Positions 9,586 through 18,690 are shown, numbered from the stretch's first letter. The stretch is DNA of 64,000 bases from Pseudomonadales bacterium (GCA_022825925.1 JAJDVW010000016.1:62001-126000), one strand, 5' to 3'. Numbers and translations are program-made. Notes: generated from the letters alone by a model not told the origin.

Positions 9586-11286
9586 CAGCCGGAGATGGGC
9601 CGGGTCGTCAGCTTCCTCTGGAAGGCGCGCTGGCCGGCCGCATCGAGCTGTGCGCCGAAACTGAAATCCGAGTCCATCGGCGTGCAGGTCGTCGCTTCGG
9701 TCGACTCCCAACTGTTGAAGAGGCCCGCGTCGGCGTCCGCCGGCAGGCACGGGGGCGGCAGGACGCTGGTGAGGTCGAACTGCCAGACCGCGTCGCCGAA
9801 CCCCTCCGGTACGTTCTCGAGGTCGGTGCTGGCCGGATGCTGGACGGCCATCGCGAAGGTCGCGGGCCGCTGCGGGTGGAAGATCATCCCGGTGGACTCG
9901 GACCCGGCCACCTGCAGGCTCATGAAGTGGTCGAGGGACTCGGCGACGCCGTCGTCGTCCGTGTCGCGGGCGAACCACACGTCGCCGCCGACGTCGCCGC
10001 GGTTGGGGGAGTCCTCGATGACGTAGAGGTTGCCGAGGGCGTCCTGGGCCAGATTGTCCGGCGAGTTGAGGACTCCGGTGGTGGCCGGGAAGCCCAGGTT
10101 CGTGGGTGTTTTCCCTGCTGGCGAACTGGCGCACCATTGCCCTGCGGTTGCCGAGCATCTCGATCGAGATGACGGCGTGTTCGGACGTGGTGGCGATGTA
10201 GAGCACCTCGTTGAAGTTGGGCAGCATGCCCACCTCCATGTCCTCCGGCCGGCCGTACGGGGTGCCGAAGACGTCGTCCGCGGCCTGGCGGCCGCCGCGC
10301 GTGTCCTCGTTGGACCGCGGGTCGTTGGTCGCGCCGTCGCGGAAGGGGTCCGCGACCCCCCGCAGGGGCTTGCCGTTGGCGTCGGTGATGGGCTTCCAGG
10401 TGGCGCGGCCGAAACGCTGCGCGTTCTGGTTGACGTCGTCGTTCCACATCGCGGCAGGATCGCCCCCGGTGTCGTCGAAGGTGTTGACGGCGAGGACGAA
10501 CGTCTGGCCGCCGCCAGCGTAGTCGCCGGCGCGCTTCAGGACGAGCGCGTAGATCGAGCCGGAGTTCCACTCGTCGATGTAGTAGATCACCCGGTTCGGG
10601 TACTTCCTGCTGAAGTTGATGCCCTCGTGGGCGACGTTGGCGATGCTCTCGAGCACGCGATAGTCCGTGCCGGCGGTCAGGTCGGAGGCCAGCGGGCTCT
10701 CCGGCGCCAGGCCGAGCGGGTTCATCACCTCGACGAGGCGTCCGAGGCCCGACCACTCCTCGCCGAGCAGCACGGTGCCGTTCGGCGTCCAGCGCGCGGG
10801 GTCGAATGCGGCGTAGTCGAAGTCCCAGGCGGGGCAGGCGTCCGCCGTGCCCGCGGCCATGGCGTCGGCGTCGCAGATGTCGGTGACGCCGGCCTCGGCA
10901 TCGCCCGCGAACAGCAGGTCCGTGCGGTCCCGCACCGTGTCGTAGCGCGACAGGGCCGCGCCGAAGGGCGTTTCGTGGGGGATGAAGAGGTAACGCCCCG
11001 AGGGATCGTAGGCGAGCATGTCGAACATGGAGGACACGCCGCCGGCGGCGACCCGCTGCACGGACTGCGCGGGATCCGCCTCGACCTCCTTGAGGCTCAT
11101 CAGGTTGACCTGGGTCATCCCGGCCGGCGCCTGCCACGGGGACTCGAGCTCGTTGACGTGGTTGGGCGAGGCCACGGCAGTGGACTGCGTGAGGGGGTTG
11201 AAGAAGGGGTGCGTCCCCGCGAGCGCGGGGGAAGCCAGGGGAGCGCACAGCGCGGCGATGCCGAGCCGGATTACGGTCTTTCTCAT
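9582..11286 (-). pseudogene. PhoX/DUF839 family phosphatase, frameshifted
   Basis: The gene starts at ATG 11286 with a clear signal peptide (MRKTVIRLGIAALCAPLASPALA). Typical DUF839/PhoX blocks follow: TPNGTVLLGEEWSG, GRLVEVMNPLG, ANVAHEGINFSRK, IYYIDEWNSGSIYALVL. After AMVRQFASRE the frame changes: the continuation NLGFPATTGVLNSPDNLAQ, then NLYVIEDSPNRGD and a C-terminus ending RPISGW, lies in another frame. The break coincides with a run of four T on the plus strand (AAAA on the coding strand) at 10109-10112; removing one base restores RETPTNLGFPATTG. Both sides remain well conserved, so this is either a very recent mutation or a homopolymer sequencing error. PhoX enzymes are secreted Ca/Fe-dependent phosphomonoesterases for phosphate scavenging; the substrate here is not known. 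Confidence 0.82.
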
Positions 11287-11367
11287 GAAAACGGACTCCG
11301 TCGACGGGAAGGGCACAAGATCCGCTGCCAGGACCGAACCGGTATCGGAAGGGATCGCCGACGAACG

Positions 11368-12246
11368 CTAGTTCCGGTTTGTGGCGTCCCCGTGAACGGT
11401 TGGTGAAGAGTGCGTGACGGCGCTCGCCAGGGCTGCGTCCTTCGCGCGCCAGCGTGCCTCGAGCCAGTGCCTCGGCCCGGCGTGGAGCACCTCGCGCAGC
11501 GGGAACGTGCACGCGCGGACCTCGATGTCGCCCGCGGCGCCGCCGAGGAACGCCCAGAAGGCCGCGGTACGGGGATAGTCGAGGGTCATGTCGACGACGC
11601 GTGCGTCGCCGCCGTCGAGGCTCTCCGCGATGGCCGCGAACCCCCCCGGTCTTGGGGGCAGCAGGACCCGGTAGGGACTCGCGGCACGCGCGTGCTTCTC
11701 GGGCGTGAATCGGGTGCCCTCGACGAACGTCAGCATCGCCGCCGGCCGCGCGCGCAATGTCGCGCAAGCGTCCCGCACGCGTTGCCGGTCCGCGTCCCGC
11801 CGTTCGGACTCCGGGAGTCTGCGGGACCCGCCCCTGCGCACCACGGGGAAGTCGAAGGCCAGGAAGATGAGCCCGAGGATCGGAATCCACGCGAGTTCCC
11901 GCTTGCACAGGAACTTGACGATCGGGCCGTCCCTCGCGAGCGCGCTCTGGATGAGGAAGACATCGGCCCAGGAGCGGTGGTTCGCTATGACGATGCAGGG
12001 CGCCTCGCGGGCCGGGGGCGGGTCCGGGCAGTGCCAGGCGGCGCCCGACACCCGCCGCAGCCACCAGTCGTCAAAGACCACGGCGTACCGGTAGATGGCC
12101 TCTCCGGCCGCCTGGGTCCGGGCCCTCGCCGGCGGGGCGATGCCGCGCACGACGACCAGTATCAGGAGCGGGACGCACCAGAAGGCGAGGTTGAGGGCGA
12201 TGGCGGCGAGCGCCGCCGCCGCGGCGAGGTGCTGCCGGGTCGTCAC
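11368..12246 (-). CDS. Lysophospholipid/1-acylglycerol-3-phosphate acyltransferase (PlsC/YihG-like)
   Basis: 292 residues from GTG 12246, which overlaps the stop of the upstream DUF1295 gene (GTGA). One or two N-terminal membrane helices (LAAAAALAAIALNLAFW and the following hydrophobic stretch) precede the acyltransferase domain. The catalytic NHxxxxD box is NHRSWAD, followed by RRG and the substrate-binding EGTRF box. The family acylates lysophosphatidic acid at the inner membrane; the closest shape is the YihG-type acyltransferase. Coupling with a membrane DUF1295 enzyme suggests a small lipid-modification operon. Confidence 0.87.
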   Translation of the reverse strand: MTTRQHLAAAAALAAIALNLAFWCVPLLILVVVRGIAPPARARTQAAGEAIYRYAVVFDDWWLRRVSGAAWHCPDPPPAREAPCIVIANHRSWADVFLIQSALARDGPIVKFLCKRELAWIPILGLIFLAFDFPVVRRGGSRRLPESERRDADRQRVRDACATLRARPAAMLTFVEGTRFTPEKHARAASPYRVLLPPRPGGFAAIAESLDGGDARVVDMTLDYPRTAAFWAFLGGAAGDIEVRACTFPLREVLHAGPRHWLEARWRAKDAALASAVTHSSPTVHGDATNRN

Positions 12247-13136
12247 CGGGCGGCGGCGCTCCGCGACTGCATGCGCGGCGGAACCGGTATCAGCCGCGGC
12301 GTGCGCGCGGTGTACTCGAGATACTCCGGATCGTCGCCCCAGCGCCGGCGGGCCGTCGCGTCCAGCATGCGGACGCCGCTGATCCGGGTGAGCAGGAGCC
12401 AGACGAACACCGGGGACACCAATGTCGCGTGCTGCCAGCCATCGAGCGCGGGCAGCGCGCAGAGGGCGATCCCGGTCCACAGCAGGATCTCGCCGAAGTA
12501 GTTCGGGTGCTGCGACCACGCCCACAGGCCGTGCCGGATGAAACGGCCGGCGTTGCCGTCCCGACTGCGAAAGCGGCGCTTCTGCGTGTCGGCGGCGACT
12601 TCGATGGCGAAACCGGCTGCCCACAGGGCTGCGCCACCCGCGAGCAGCGCGTCGGGCGGCGCCTTCGTGGCCGAGGTCATTGCCGCGAGACCCGGACCGA
12701 AGGCGACGCACACCCATAGCGATTGGAGCGTCCACGTCATCAGGAACAGCGGGAAATCCCGCTTGATGGCGGTAAAGCGCCGGTCGAAGCCGTCGTGGCG
12801 GATGCGCCCGGACAGGAAGATCCCGAGCCGTACGGCCCAGACCGCGACGAGGGCGGCGATGACCCAGGATCGCGGATCGGGCCCCGCGGCCACCAGGGCG
12901 ACGGCCGCCGCGGCGAGGAAAGTGGCGGAGCCGGCGAGGTCGTAGAAGCGCTCGCTACGGAGCAGCCAGGCGGGGACGAAGACGATCCAGCCGAGCGCGA
13001 AAGCGACGCCGACGCAGAGTGCGAAGACCGGCGTGGCGCCGAGGCGGACGCCATGGTAGCTGCCGGCAACCCCCAGGAGGGCCGCCATGCCGACCGCTGC
13101 GCAGGTGCCCGCCCAGGGTGCGATCTTCGCGTTCAC
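12243..13136 (-). CDS. DUF1295 family membrane protein (steroid 5-alpha-reductase-like)
   Basis: 297 residues with about seven hydrophobic segments. The C-terminal part carries the DUF1295 and reductase-family signature: QKRRFRSR, GRFIRHGLWAWSQHPNYFGE, and RISGVRMLD. In isoprenylcysteine methyltransferase and steroid reductase relatives, the RHPNY-type motif binds the cofactor. DUF1295 proteins may reduce double bonds in sterol- or isoprenoid-like lipids, but the substrate is unknown. It is the promoter-proximal gene of the pair with the acyltransferase. Confidence 0.85.
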   Translation of the reverse strand: MNAKIAPWAGTCAAVGMAALLGVAGSYHGVRLGATPVFALCVGVAFALGWIVFVPAWLLRSERFYDLAGSATFLAAAAVALVAAGPDPRSWVIAALVAVWAVRLGIFLSGRIRHDGFDRRFTAIKRDFPLFLMTWTLQSLWVCVAFGPGLAAMTSATKAPPDALLAGGAALWAAGFAIEVAADTQKRRFRSRDGNAGRFIRHGLWAWSQHPNYFGEILLWTGIALCALPALDGWQHATLVSPVFVWLLLTRISGVRMLDATARRRWGDDPEYLEYTARTPRLIPVPPRMQSRSAAAR

Positions 13137-13169
13137 CGGGTGCTGGTGCCCCGCGGTTGGAGCGTCGTG

Positions 13170-14381
13170 TCAGGAGGCGCCGGTCGGTACCTCGTTGAAC
13201 GGGATTCCCTTGTCCACCCGCACATCCTGCGGCAAGCCGAGTACCCGCTCGGCGAGGATGTTCAGCATGATCTCGTCCGTGCCGCCGGCGATGCGGCCGC
13301 CGGGGGCGCCCATGTAGGCGTCCTGGAACAGTCCGGCGGCGTCGGCGAACTCCGGATCCGTGATGGCGCCGGACATCGCGAGGAGGTCCATGGCGAACGA
13401 CGCCATGTCCTGGCCCTTGGAGGCGCCGACGTACTTGCCGATGGAGTTCTCCGGTCCCGGCAGCTCACCCCTCGAGAGCGCCGTCAGGGACCGGTAGCCC
13501 GTATAGCGGAGACCCGCTTCCTGCACGTACCAGTCGGCGAGCTTCGCCCGGACGCTCCTGTCCTCGATGGCCGGCCGCTCGTCGATCCGTACGCGGCTCG
13601 CGAGGTCGAAAAGCTGCCGGAAACCCGCGCCACCCCCGCCGGCGCCGATGGCGGCGCGTTCGTTCATGAGGGTGGTGAGGGCGACCTGCCAGCCCTGCCC
13701 GACGGCGCCCAGCCGTTGCGCGTCCGACACGCGGACATCCGTGAAGTAGACCTCGTTGAAACCCGAGTCGCCCGAGATCTGCTTGATCGGCTTGACCTCG
13801 ATCCCCGGCGACTTCATGTCGAGGAAAAAGTAGGTCAGCCCCTTGTGCTTCGGCACGTTGGGGTCCGTGCGGAGCACGAGGATCGCGTAGTCGCTGAAGT
13901 GCGCGCCCGTGGTCCAGATCTTCTGGCCGTTGATCACCCACTCGTCGCCGTCCTTCACGGCGTTCGTGCGCAGGGCGGCCAGGTCGGAACCGCCGGCGGG
14001 CTCGCTGAAGAGCTGGCACCAGATGTGTTCCCCGGAGGCGAGGGGCGGCAGGTGCTCGAGCTTCTGCTCCTCCGTGGCCCAGGCCATCAGCGTCGGGGCC
14101 GCCATGCCCTGACCGATGCCGAACACGCCGAACGTCGTGCCGGTGCGCGCCTCTTCCTGGTTCCAGATGACCTGCTCGATGGCGGATGCGCCCCGGCCGC
14201 CGTACTCCTTCGGCCAGCGTATGCACGCCCAGCCGGCGTCGAACTTGCGCTTCTGCCAGAGCCTGGCCTGCTCGAGCCCGTCGAGGCCGCCCAGTTCCTC
14301 TTCGGTCGGCTGGTTGGCCTCGAGCCATGCCCGTGCCTCCGCCCGAAAGCTGGCTTCCGCCGGCGTGTCGCTGAAATCCAT
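13170..14381 (-). CDS. Acyl-CoA dehydrogenase (FadE-type)
   Basis: 403 residues starting at MDFSD (ATG 14381). The flavin and substrate segments of the family are present: CQLFSEPAGGSDLA, WVINGQKIWTTGAHFSDY and the C-terminal GRIAGGTDEIMLNILAERVLGLP. The enzyme would oxidise an acyl-CoA to the 2-enoyl-CoA, passing electrons through ETF. It lies 50 bases after a second, divergent acyl-CoA dehydrogenase gene on the same strand. Such tandem unequal pairs often form heterotetramers in sterol or branched-acid degradation, so it may need its neighbour; that is inference. Confidence 0.9.
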   Translation of the reverse strand: MDFSDTPAEASFRAEARAWLEANQPTEEELGGLDGLEQARLWQKRKFDAGWACIRWPKEYGGRGASAIEQVIWNQEEARTGTTFGVFGIGQGMAAPTLMAWATEEQKLEHLPPLASGEHIWCQLFSEPAGGSDLAALRTNAVKDGDEWVINGQKIWTTGAHFSDYAILVLRTDPNVPKHKGLTYFFLDMKSPGIEVKPIKQISGDSGFNEVYFTDVRVSDAQRLGAVGQGWQVALTTLMNERAAIGAGGGGAGFRQLFDLASRVRIDERPAIEDRSVRAKLADWYVQEAGLRYTGYRSLTALSRGELPGPENSIGKYVGASKGQDMASFAMDLLAMSGAITDPEFADAAGLFQDAYMGAPGGRIAGGTDEIMLNILAERVLGLPQDVRVDKGIPFNEVPTGAS

Positions 14382-14431
14382 CGTCTTCTCCCGTTCTCTT
14401 TCCCTTTCCCTCGATCCCCGGCCGTTCGCCC

Positions 14432-15550
14432 TCAGGCGGCCCTGTCGTTTTCGATCGCCGCGATCAGGCGATCCTGCCAGACGCCCTCGCTGCCGATGTT
14501 CACGGACAGGAGTTTCGCCCGGCGGTAGTGGAACTGGCAGTCGAACTCCCACGTGAAGCCCATGCCGCCGTGGGTCTGGATGTTCTCCTTCGACGCGAAG
14601 TAGTAGGCCTGGATGGCTGCCACCCGGGCGGTCGCGGCCGCCACCGGCAGCTCCGACGCGTCGGTGGAGAGGGCCCAGGCGCCGTAGTAGCAGTTCGAGC
14701 GGGCCAGGGTGTTCTTCACGTAGATGTTCGCCAGCTTGTGCTTGATCGCCTGGTGCCCGGCGATCGGGCGGCCGAAGGTGTAACGCTCCATCGCGTACGC
14801 CTTGGCCTGCTCGAGGGCGGCGTTGGAACCGCCGACCTGCTCCCAGGCGAAGAGGACGGCGGCGCGGTCGAGCAGGCGTTCCGTCAGCGCCCACCCCTCG
14901 CCGTCGGCGCCGAGCGGTTCCGCGTCGGCGCCGTCGAAGTCGAGCTTCGCGTGCGAGCGCGTGGGGTCCAGCGTTTCGACGGTCCGGCGGGCCACTCCGT
15001 CCCCGTCCAGGGGGATCAGGTGGAGGCCCGCGCCGTCACCGGCGTCGCTCCCTGCGACGACGACGGCGAAATCCGCCACGTCGCCGTCGGGGACCGGCAG
15101 CTTCGAGCCGGTCAGCCTGCCGCCCGCGGAGCGCGTCGCCAGCGCGCGCGGAGACGGCTGCCCGGGGCCTTCCGACAGCGCGAACGTGCCGATGGCCTTG
15201 CCTTCGGCGAGCTTCGGCAACCAGGCCTCCTTCTGCGCGTCGCTGCCGGCGAGGAGGAGCGCCTCGGTGGCCAGGTAGACGGACGAGGAATAGGGCACGG
15301 GCGCCACGGCCCTGCCGAGTTCCTCGGCGATCACGCAGAGTTCGAGATAGGACAGCCCGAGCCCGCCGTGGGCCTCGGGGATCGTCGTCGCGGTCCAGCC
15401 CAGTTCCGCGATCTGCTTCCACAGGTCGGCGTCGAACGGTGCTTCGCCCTCCAGGATGGCCCGCACCGCGCTCGGCGGACAGTTGTCGCCCAGGAATCCG
15501 GCGGCCTGCTCGCGCAGCAGGTTCTGCTCGTCGGAGAACTCGAAATTCAT
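14432..15550 (-). CDS. Acyl-CoA dehydrogenase, second member of a tandem pair
   Basis: 372 residues from MNFEFSDEQ (ATG 15550). N-terminal helical domain, middle beta domain with SEGPGQPSP in place of the usual FAITEPxxGSD, and a C-terminal block (YTFGRPIAGHQAIKHKLA, then IQTHGGMGFTWEFDCQFHYRRAK). The flavin-binding middle motif is weaker than in its neighbour, as in partner subunits of heteromeric dehydrogenases. It is transcribed first, 50 bases before the other gene. Likely pathway: beta-oxidation of a non-standard acyl-CoA. Confidence 0.88.
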   Translation of the reverse strand: MNFEFSDEQNLLREQAAGFLGDNCPPSAVRAILEGEAPFDADLWKQIAELGWTATTIPEAHGGLGLSYLELCVIAEELGRAVAPVPYSSSVYLATEALLLAGSDAQKEAWLPKLAEGKAIGTFALSEGPGQPSPRALATRSAGGRLTGSKLPVPDGDVADFAVVVAGSDAGDGAGLHLIPLDGDGVARRTVETLDPTRSHAKLDFDGADAEPLGADGEGWALTERLLDRAAVLFAWEQVGGSNAALEQAKAYAMERYTFGRPIAGHQAIKHKLANIYVKNTLARSNCYYGAWALSTDASELPVAAATARVAAIQAYYFASKENIQTHGGMGFTWEFDCQFHYRRAKLLSVNIGSEGVWQDRLIAAIENDRAA

Positions 15551-15643
15551 TCCTTCCCCCGTGTCTGTCGTGATGGCAGGACCGCTCGTCGCGGCGATGG
15601 GGCGGTCCCGGCGGCTGCCGATTGTACGTTCAGCGCGGCGGAT

Positions 15644-15675
15644 TCTCACGCGGGGATACTCTCACGCGGGGATAC
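15644..15675 (+). repeat. Perfect 16-bp tandem repeat ahead of nadE
   Basis: TCTCACGCGGGGATAC occurs twice back to back (15644-15659 and 15660-15675), ending nine bases before the nadE ATG. The second copy runs into TACAAT (15673-15678), a good -10 hexamer whose expected start site falls at or next to the nadE start codon. No clear -35 or Shine-Dalgarno sequence is visible. It could be a small duplication in the nadE control region. Confidence 0.75.
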
Positions 15676-15684
15676 AATGCGGCG

Positions 15685-17610
15685 ATGGACTTTACGGAGC
15701 ACGGGTTCTTCCGCGCGGCGGCCGTGGCGCCTCCCGTCGAGGTGGGCAACCCGCGGGCGAACGCCCGGACGCTGCTGGCGGCGTGCGAGGCGGAAGCGCG
15801 GGCCGGGGCGTCTCTCGTCCTGACGCCGGAACTGTCGGTGACCGGCTACACGTGCGAGGACCTCTTCACGACCGACCTGCTCCTCGAAGAGACCCGCGCG
15901 GCCCTCGTCGAGATCGCGCGGGCGAGCGGTGAGGCGGCCCTGGTCGTCGGAGCCCCGTGGCGTCTCGCGGACGGGAGGTTGCTGAACGCGGCGTTCGTAT
16001 GCCTGCGCGGCAGGGTGCTCGGGGCCGTGCCGAAGACCGCCAACCCCAACTACGAGGAGTTCTACGAACTGCGCTGGTTCGCCTCCGGCGAAGAAGTCGC
16101 GGCGACCGTGCGCGACGAGGAGCTCGGCCGCTTCGCGATGCGGCGGGACCAGGTCTTCGATCTCTGGGGGTTCCGCTTCGGCATCGAGCTGTGCGAGGAC
16201 CTCTGGGCCCCGGCGCAGCCGAGCGTCGCCCACGCGCTGGCCGGCGCCGAGATCGTCGTCAACCTGTCGGCGTCCAACGAACTGGTGGCGAAGGCGGACT
16301 ACCGGCGCGACCTCGTGCGCATGCAGAGCGCGCGGCTGATCTGCGGGTACCTCTATGCCGGCAGCGGGCCGACGGAGTCCGTGAAGGACCTGGTCTTCGG
16401 CGGTCACCTGATCGCCGCGGAGAACGGGCGCCTGCTCGGGGAGTCCGAACGCTTCGCCCTCGACGGGGCGCGCCTCGCCGTCGACTTCGACTGCAGGAAG
16501 CTGCGTCACGACCGGGCCCGCAACGCGACGTTCGCCCACAGCGTCCGCAGCGCGTCGCACGTGACCGTGGAGACGGACCCGGGCTGGCGCCGGCCGTTGC
16601 CCGACACCCACCGGCACTATGGCCGGCATCCGTTCGTGCCGGAGGACGAGCACGAGTTCGAGGCCCGTGCCCGCGAGGTGCTGGCCATCCAGGCGACGGG
16701 GCTCGCGAGCCGGATGCGCAGCGCCGACATCGGTCATCTGGTGATCGGGCTGTCCGGCGGTCTGGACTCGACGCTGGCGTTCCTGGTCTGCCTCGACGCC
16801 CTCGAACGCAACGGGCTCGGGATGGACGCCGTGCACGCGATCACCATGCCCGGGCCGGGGACATCCGGGCACACCAACGCCTCGGCCAAGCGGCTGGCGC
16901 GGGCCGCCGGCGCCGCGATCCGGGAGATTCCGATCGATGCGGCCGTACGGCAGCACCTCGAGGACATCTGCCACGGCGGCGACCACGACGTGACCTTCGA
17001 GAACGCCCAGGCGCGGGAGCGGACGCAGATCCTCTTCGATGTCGCCAACCGGGTCGGGGGCCTGGTGGTCGGGACGGGCGACCTGTCGGAACTCGCCCTC
17101 GGGTGGTGCACCTTCAACGCCGACCACATGGCGCACTACAACGTCAACGCCAGCGTCCCGAAGACCATGATCGCCTACCTCGTGCGCTGGTACGCCCGCC
17201 ACCGGGCCGCGGAGCCCCTCGCCGAGGTGTTGCACCGGGTGCTCGAGACCCCGATCACCCCGGAACTGGTTCCGTCTGCCGACGGCGGCATCGGGCAGCG
17301 TACCGAGGCGATCCTCGGCCCGTACGAGTTGCACGACTTCTTCCTCTACCACCTCCTGCGCACCGGCGCGGGCCCGGCCAAGATCTTCGCGCTCGCGGGC
17401 CTTGCATTCGGCTCCGACTACCCCCCCGACGAGATCAAGCGATGGCTGCGCGTCTTCTTCCAGCGATTCCACGCGGCGCAGTTCAAGCGCACCACGCTTC
17501 CGCCAGGGCCGAAGGTAGGCACCGTCAGCCTGTCGCCGCGCGGCGACTGGCGGATGCCGGACGAAGCGGACGCCACCGCGGCGCTTGCCGCTATCGACGC
17601 GCTGCCGTGA
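15685..17610 (+). CDS. nadE: Glutamine-dependent NAD(+) synthetase
   Basis: 641 residues in the two-domain glutamine-dependent form. The N-terminal nitrilase-type glutaminase (about 8-290) has its Glu-Lys-Cys triad: E49 in LTPELSVTGY, K117 in PKTANPNYEEFYELR and C170 in ELCEDLW. The C-terminal synthetase has the PP-loop SGGLDST near 357-363 and GTGDLSELALGWCTFNADHM. It converts deamido-NAD, ATP and glutamine to NAD+ in the cytosol. The start MDFTEHGFF at 15685 fits the family. The following gene overlaps its stop by GTGA. A tandem repeat and possible leaderless promoter lie just upstream. Confidence 0.97.
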   Translation: MDFTEHGFFRAAAVAPPVEVGNPRANARTLLAACEAEARAGASLVLTPELSVTGYTCEDLFTTDLLLEETRAALVEIARASGEAALVVGAPWRLADGRLLNAAFVCLRGRVLGAVPKTANPNYEEFYELRWFASGEEVAATVRDEELGRFAMRRDQVFDLWGFRFGIELCEDLWAPAQPSVAHALAGAEIVVNLSASNELVAKADYRRDLVRMQSARLICGYLYAGSGPTESVKDLVFGGHLIAAENGRLLGESERFALDGARLAVDFDCRKLRHDRARNATFAHSVRSASHVTVETDPGWRRPLPDTHRHYGRHPFVPEDEHEFEARAREVLAIQATGLASRMRSADIGHLVIGLSGGLDSTLAFLVCLDALERNGLGMDAVHAITMPGPGTSGHTNASAKRLARAAGAAIREIPIDAAVRQHLEDICHGGDHDVTFENAQARERTQILFDVANRVGGLVVGTGDLSELALGWCTFNADHMAHYNVNASVPKTMIAYLVRWYARHRAAEPLAEVLHRVLETPITPELVPSADGGIGQRTEAILGPYELHDFFLYHLLRTGAGPAKIFALAGLAFGSDYPPDEIKRWLRVFFQRFHAAQFKRTTLPPGPKVGTVSLSPRGDWRMPDEADATAALAAIDALP

Positions 17611-18560
17611 GGGCGCGCCGAAGCCGGTCCGGCGCACGCCGGGGGAACTTCCTGCGCCGCGCCGTGCTGGCCGGACTCTGCATGGGCTTCGGCACGACGG
17701 GGCTGGCCCTCGAAGCCCCCTACTGCGGCGACGAGGGCGTCTGGATCCAGATTCTCGGATCGGGCGGGTACGAACTCGACGACCGCGGCGCCGCGAGCTA
17801 CCTGGTTTGGCGTGACCAGAGAGCCGTGCTGCTGGTCGACCCCGGGCCCGGCAGCGCGGTCCGTTTCGGCGAGGCGGGCGCGGACTTCGCCGACCTCGAC
17901 GCGGTGGTGTTCACCAACGTCTCCGCCGACCGGACGGCGGACTTCCCGAGCTTCGTGGCCGGATCGGACGGCCGGACGCGGCCCTTGCCGGTGTTCGGTC
18001 CGGACGGCAACGACACGTTTCCGTCCACCCGCGAACTGGTGGAACGGCTGCTCGGGCGGCAGGGCGCGTATCCGGGACTGGCGGACTACCTGACGTTCCG
18101 CGATCCGGAGGGCTACCGGATCAGCGTCCGCGACGTCCCGGCGACCGGTCAGCGCCGCTGGGCGCGGTTCGGTACGGACGACCTGACCCTGGCCGCGATC
18201 CCGGTCCACCACGGGGACATGCCGGGCGTGGCCTGGCGGGCCGAGGTCGGCGGGCAGGTCATCGTCTTCACCGGCAACTTCAGCAATCGCAAGGACGTCG
18301 TGGCGGGCTTCGCGGAGGGGGCGGACGCCCTCGTCATTCACCTCGCCATCCCCGAGGGCGCGCGCGGGCTCGTGCGGGACCGGTACGTGCGGCCGTCGCA
18401 GATCGGGCGTATCGCGCAACGTGCCGACGCGCGAATGGTCGTCCTCGGATACCGGACTTCGCGCACGCTCGGCCGCGAGACCCAGAGCCGCACCGCCCTG
18501 GAGCAGTACTACACGGGGCCGCTGGTCTTCGCCAACGAGCTAGAATGCTGGGGACTCTGA
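17607..18560 (+). CDS. Exported metallo-beta-lactamase-fold hydrolase
   Basis: 317 residues from GTG 17607, which overlaps the nadE stop. The basic N-terminus and hydrophobic RRAVLAGLCMGFGTTGLALE look like an export signal. The fold is indicated by IQILGSGGYE, YLVWRDQRAVLLVDPGPGS, DLDAVVFTNVSADRTADF, then IPVHHGDMPGVAW and VIVFTGNFSN. The canonical HxHxDH is changed to NVSADRTAD, so the normal first metal site is missing; VHHGD survives. Activity is therefore doubtful. Homologues occur as periplasmic proteins of unknown substrate. Confidence 0.8.
   Translation: MRARRSRSGARRGNFLRRAVLAGLCMGFGTTGLALEAPYCGDEGVWIQILGSGGYELDDRGAASYLVWRDQRAVLLVDPGPGSAVRFGEAGADFADLDAVVFTNVSADRTADFPSFVAGSDGRTRPLPVFGPDGNDTFPSTRELVERLLGRQGAYPGLADYLTFRDPEGYRISVRDVPATGQRRWARFGTDDLTLAAIPVHHGDMPGVAWRAEVGGQVIVFTGNFSNRKDVVAGFAEGADALVIHLAIPEGARGLVRDRYVRPSQIGRIAQRADARMVVLGYRTSRTLGRETQSRTALEQYYTGPLVFANELECWGL
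18541..18546 (+). promoter_or_regulatory. Possible -10 hexamer for the THX gene
   Basis: TAGAAT at the very end of the preceding gene, about 28 bases before the THX ATG, has one mismatch to TATAAT. No convincing -35 lies 17 bases upstream. An AGGACGG stretch near 18562 can serve as the ribosome binding site. Low confidence. Confidence 0.3.
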
Positions 18561-18573
18561 CAGGACGGAACGC

Positions 18574-18690
18574 ATGGGCAAGGGCGACATTCGCACGCGG
18601 CGCGGCAAGATCAACCGGGGCACCTACGGCGCCCGGCGGCGCCGGAAACCCCGGAAGCCCGGGACGGAAGGCGGCGGCAGCCGGCGCTGA
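18574..18690 (+). CDS. 30S ribosomal protein THX (bTHX)
   Basis: A 38-residue, strongly basic protein beginning MGKGDIRTRRGKINRGTYG and ending in an Arg/Lys/Pro/Gly-rich tail. The MGKGDxRTRRGKIxRGTYG block is the hallmark of the THX family, which sits in a cavity at the top of the 30S head and stabilises 16S rRNA. The tail is about ten residues longer than usual. It begins 13 bases after the metallo-beta-lactamase-fold gene and may share its transcript. It is easily missed because of its size. Confidence 0.9.
   Translation: MGKGDIRTRRGKINRGTYGARRRRKPRKPGTEGGGSRR

Noticed and set aside
7834-11316. A single 1160-residue fusion of PhoX and cytochrome-like protein
   Set aside because: The middle part reads in the wrong frame, is Arg/Pro-rich and hides the true PhoX C-terminus. 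Two genes joined by a GTGA overlap explain the sequence.
15644-15675. CRISPR repeat candidate
   Set aside because: Only two direct copies without spacer. No array elsewhere in the window.
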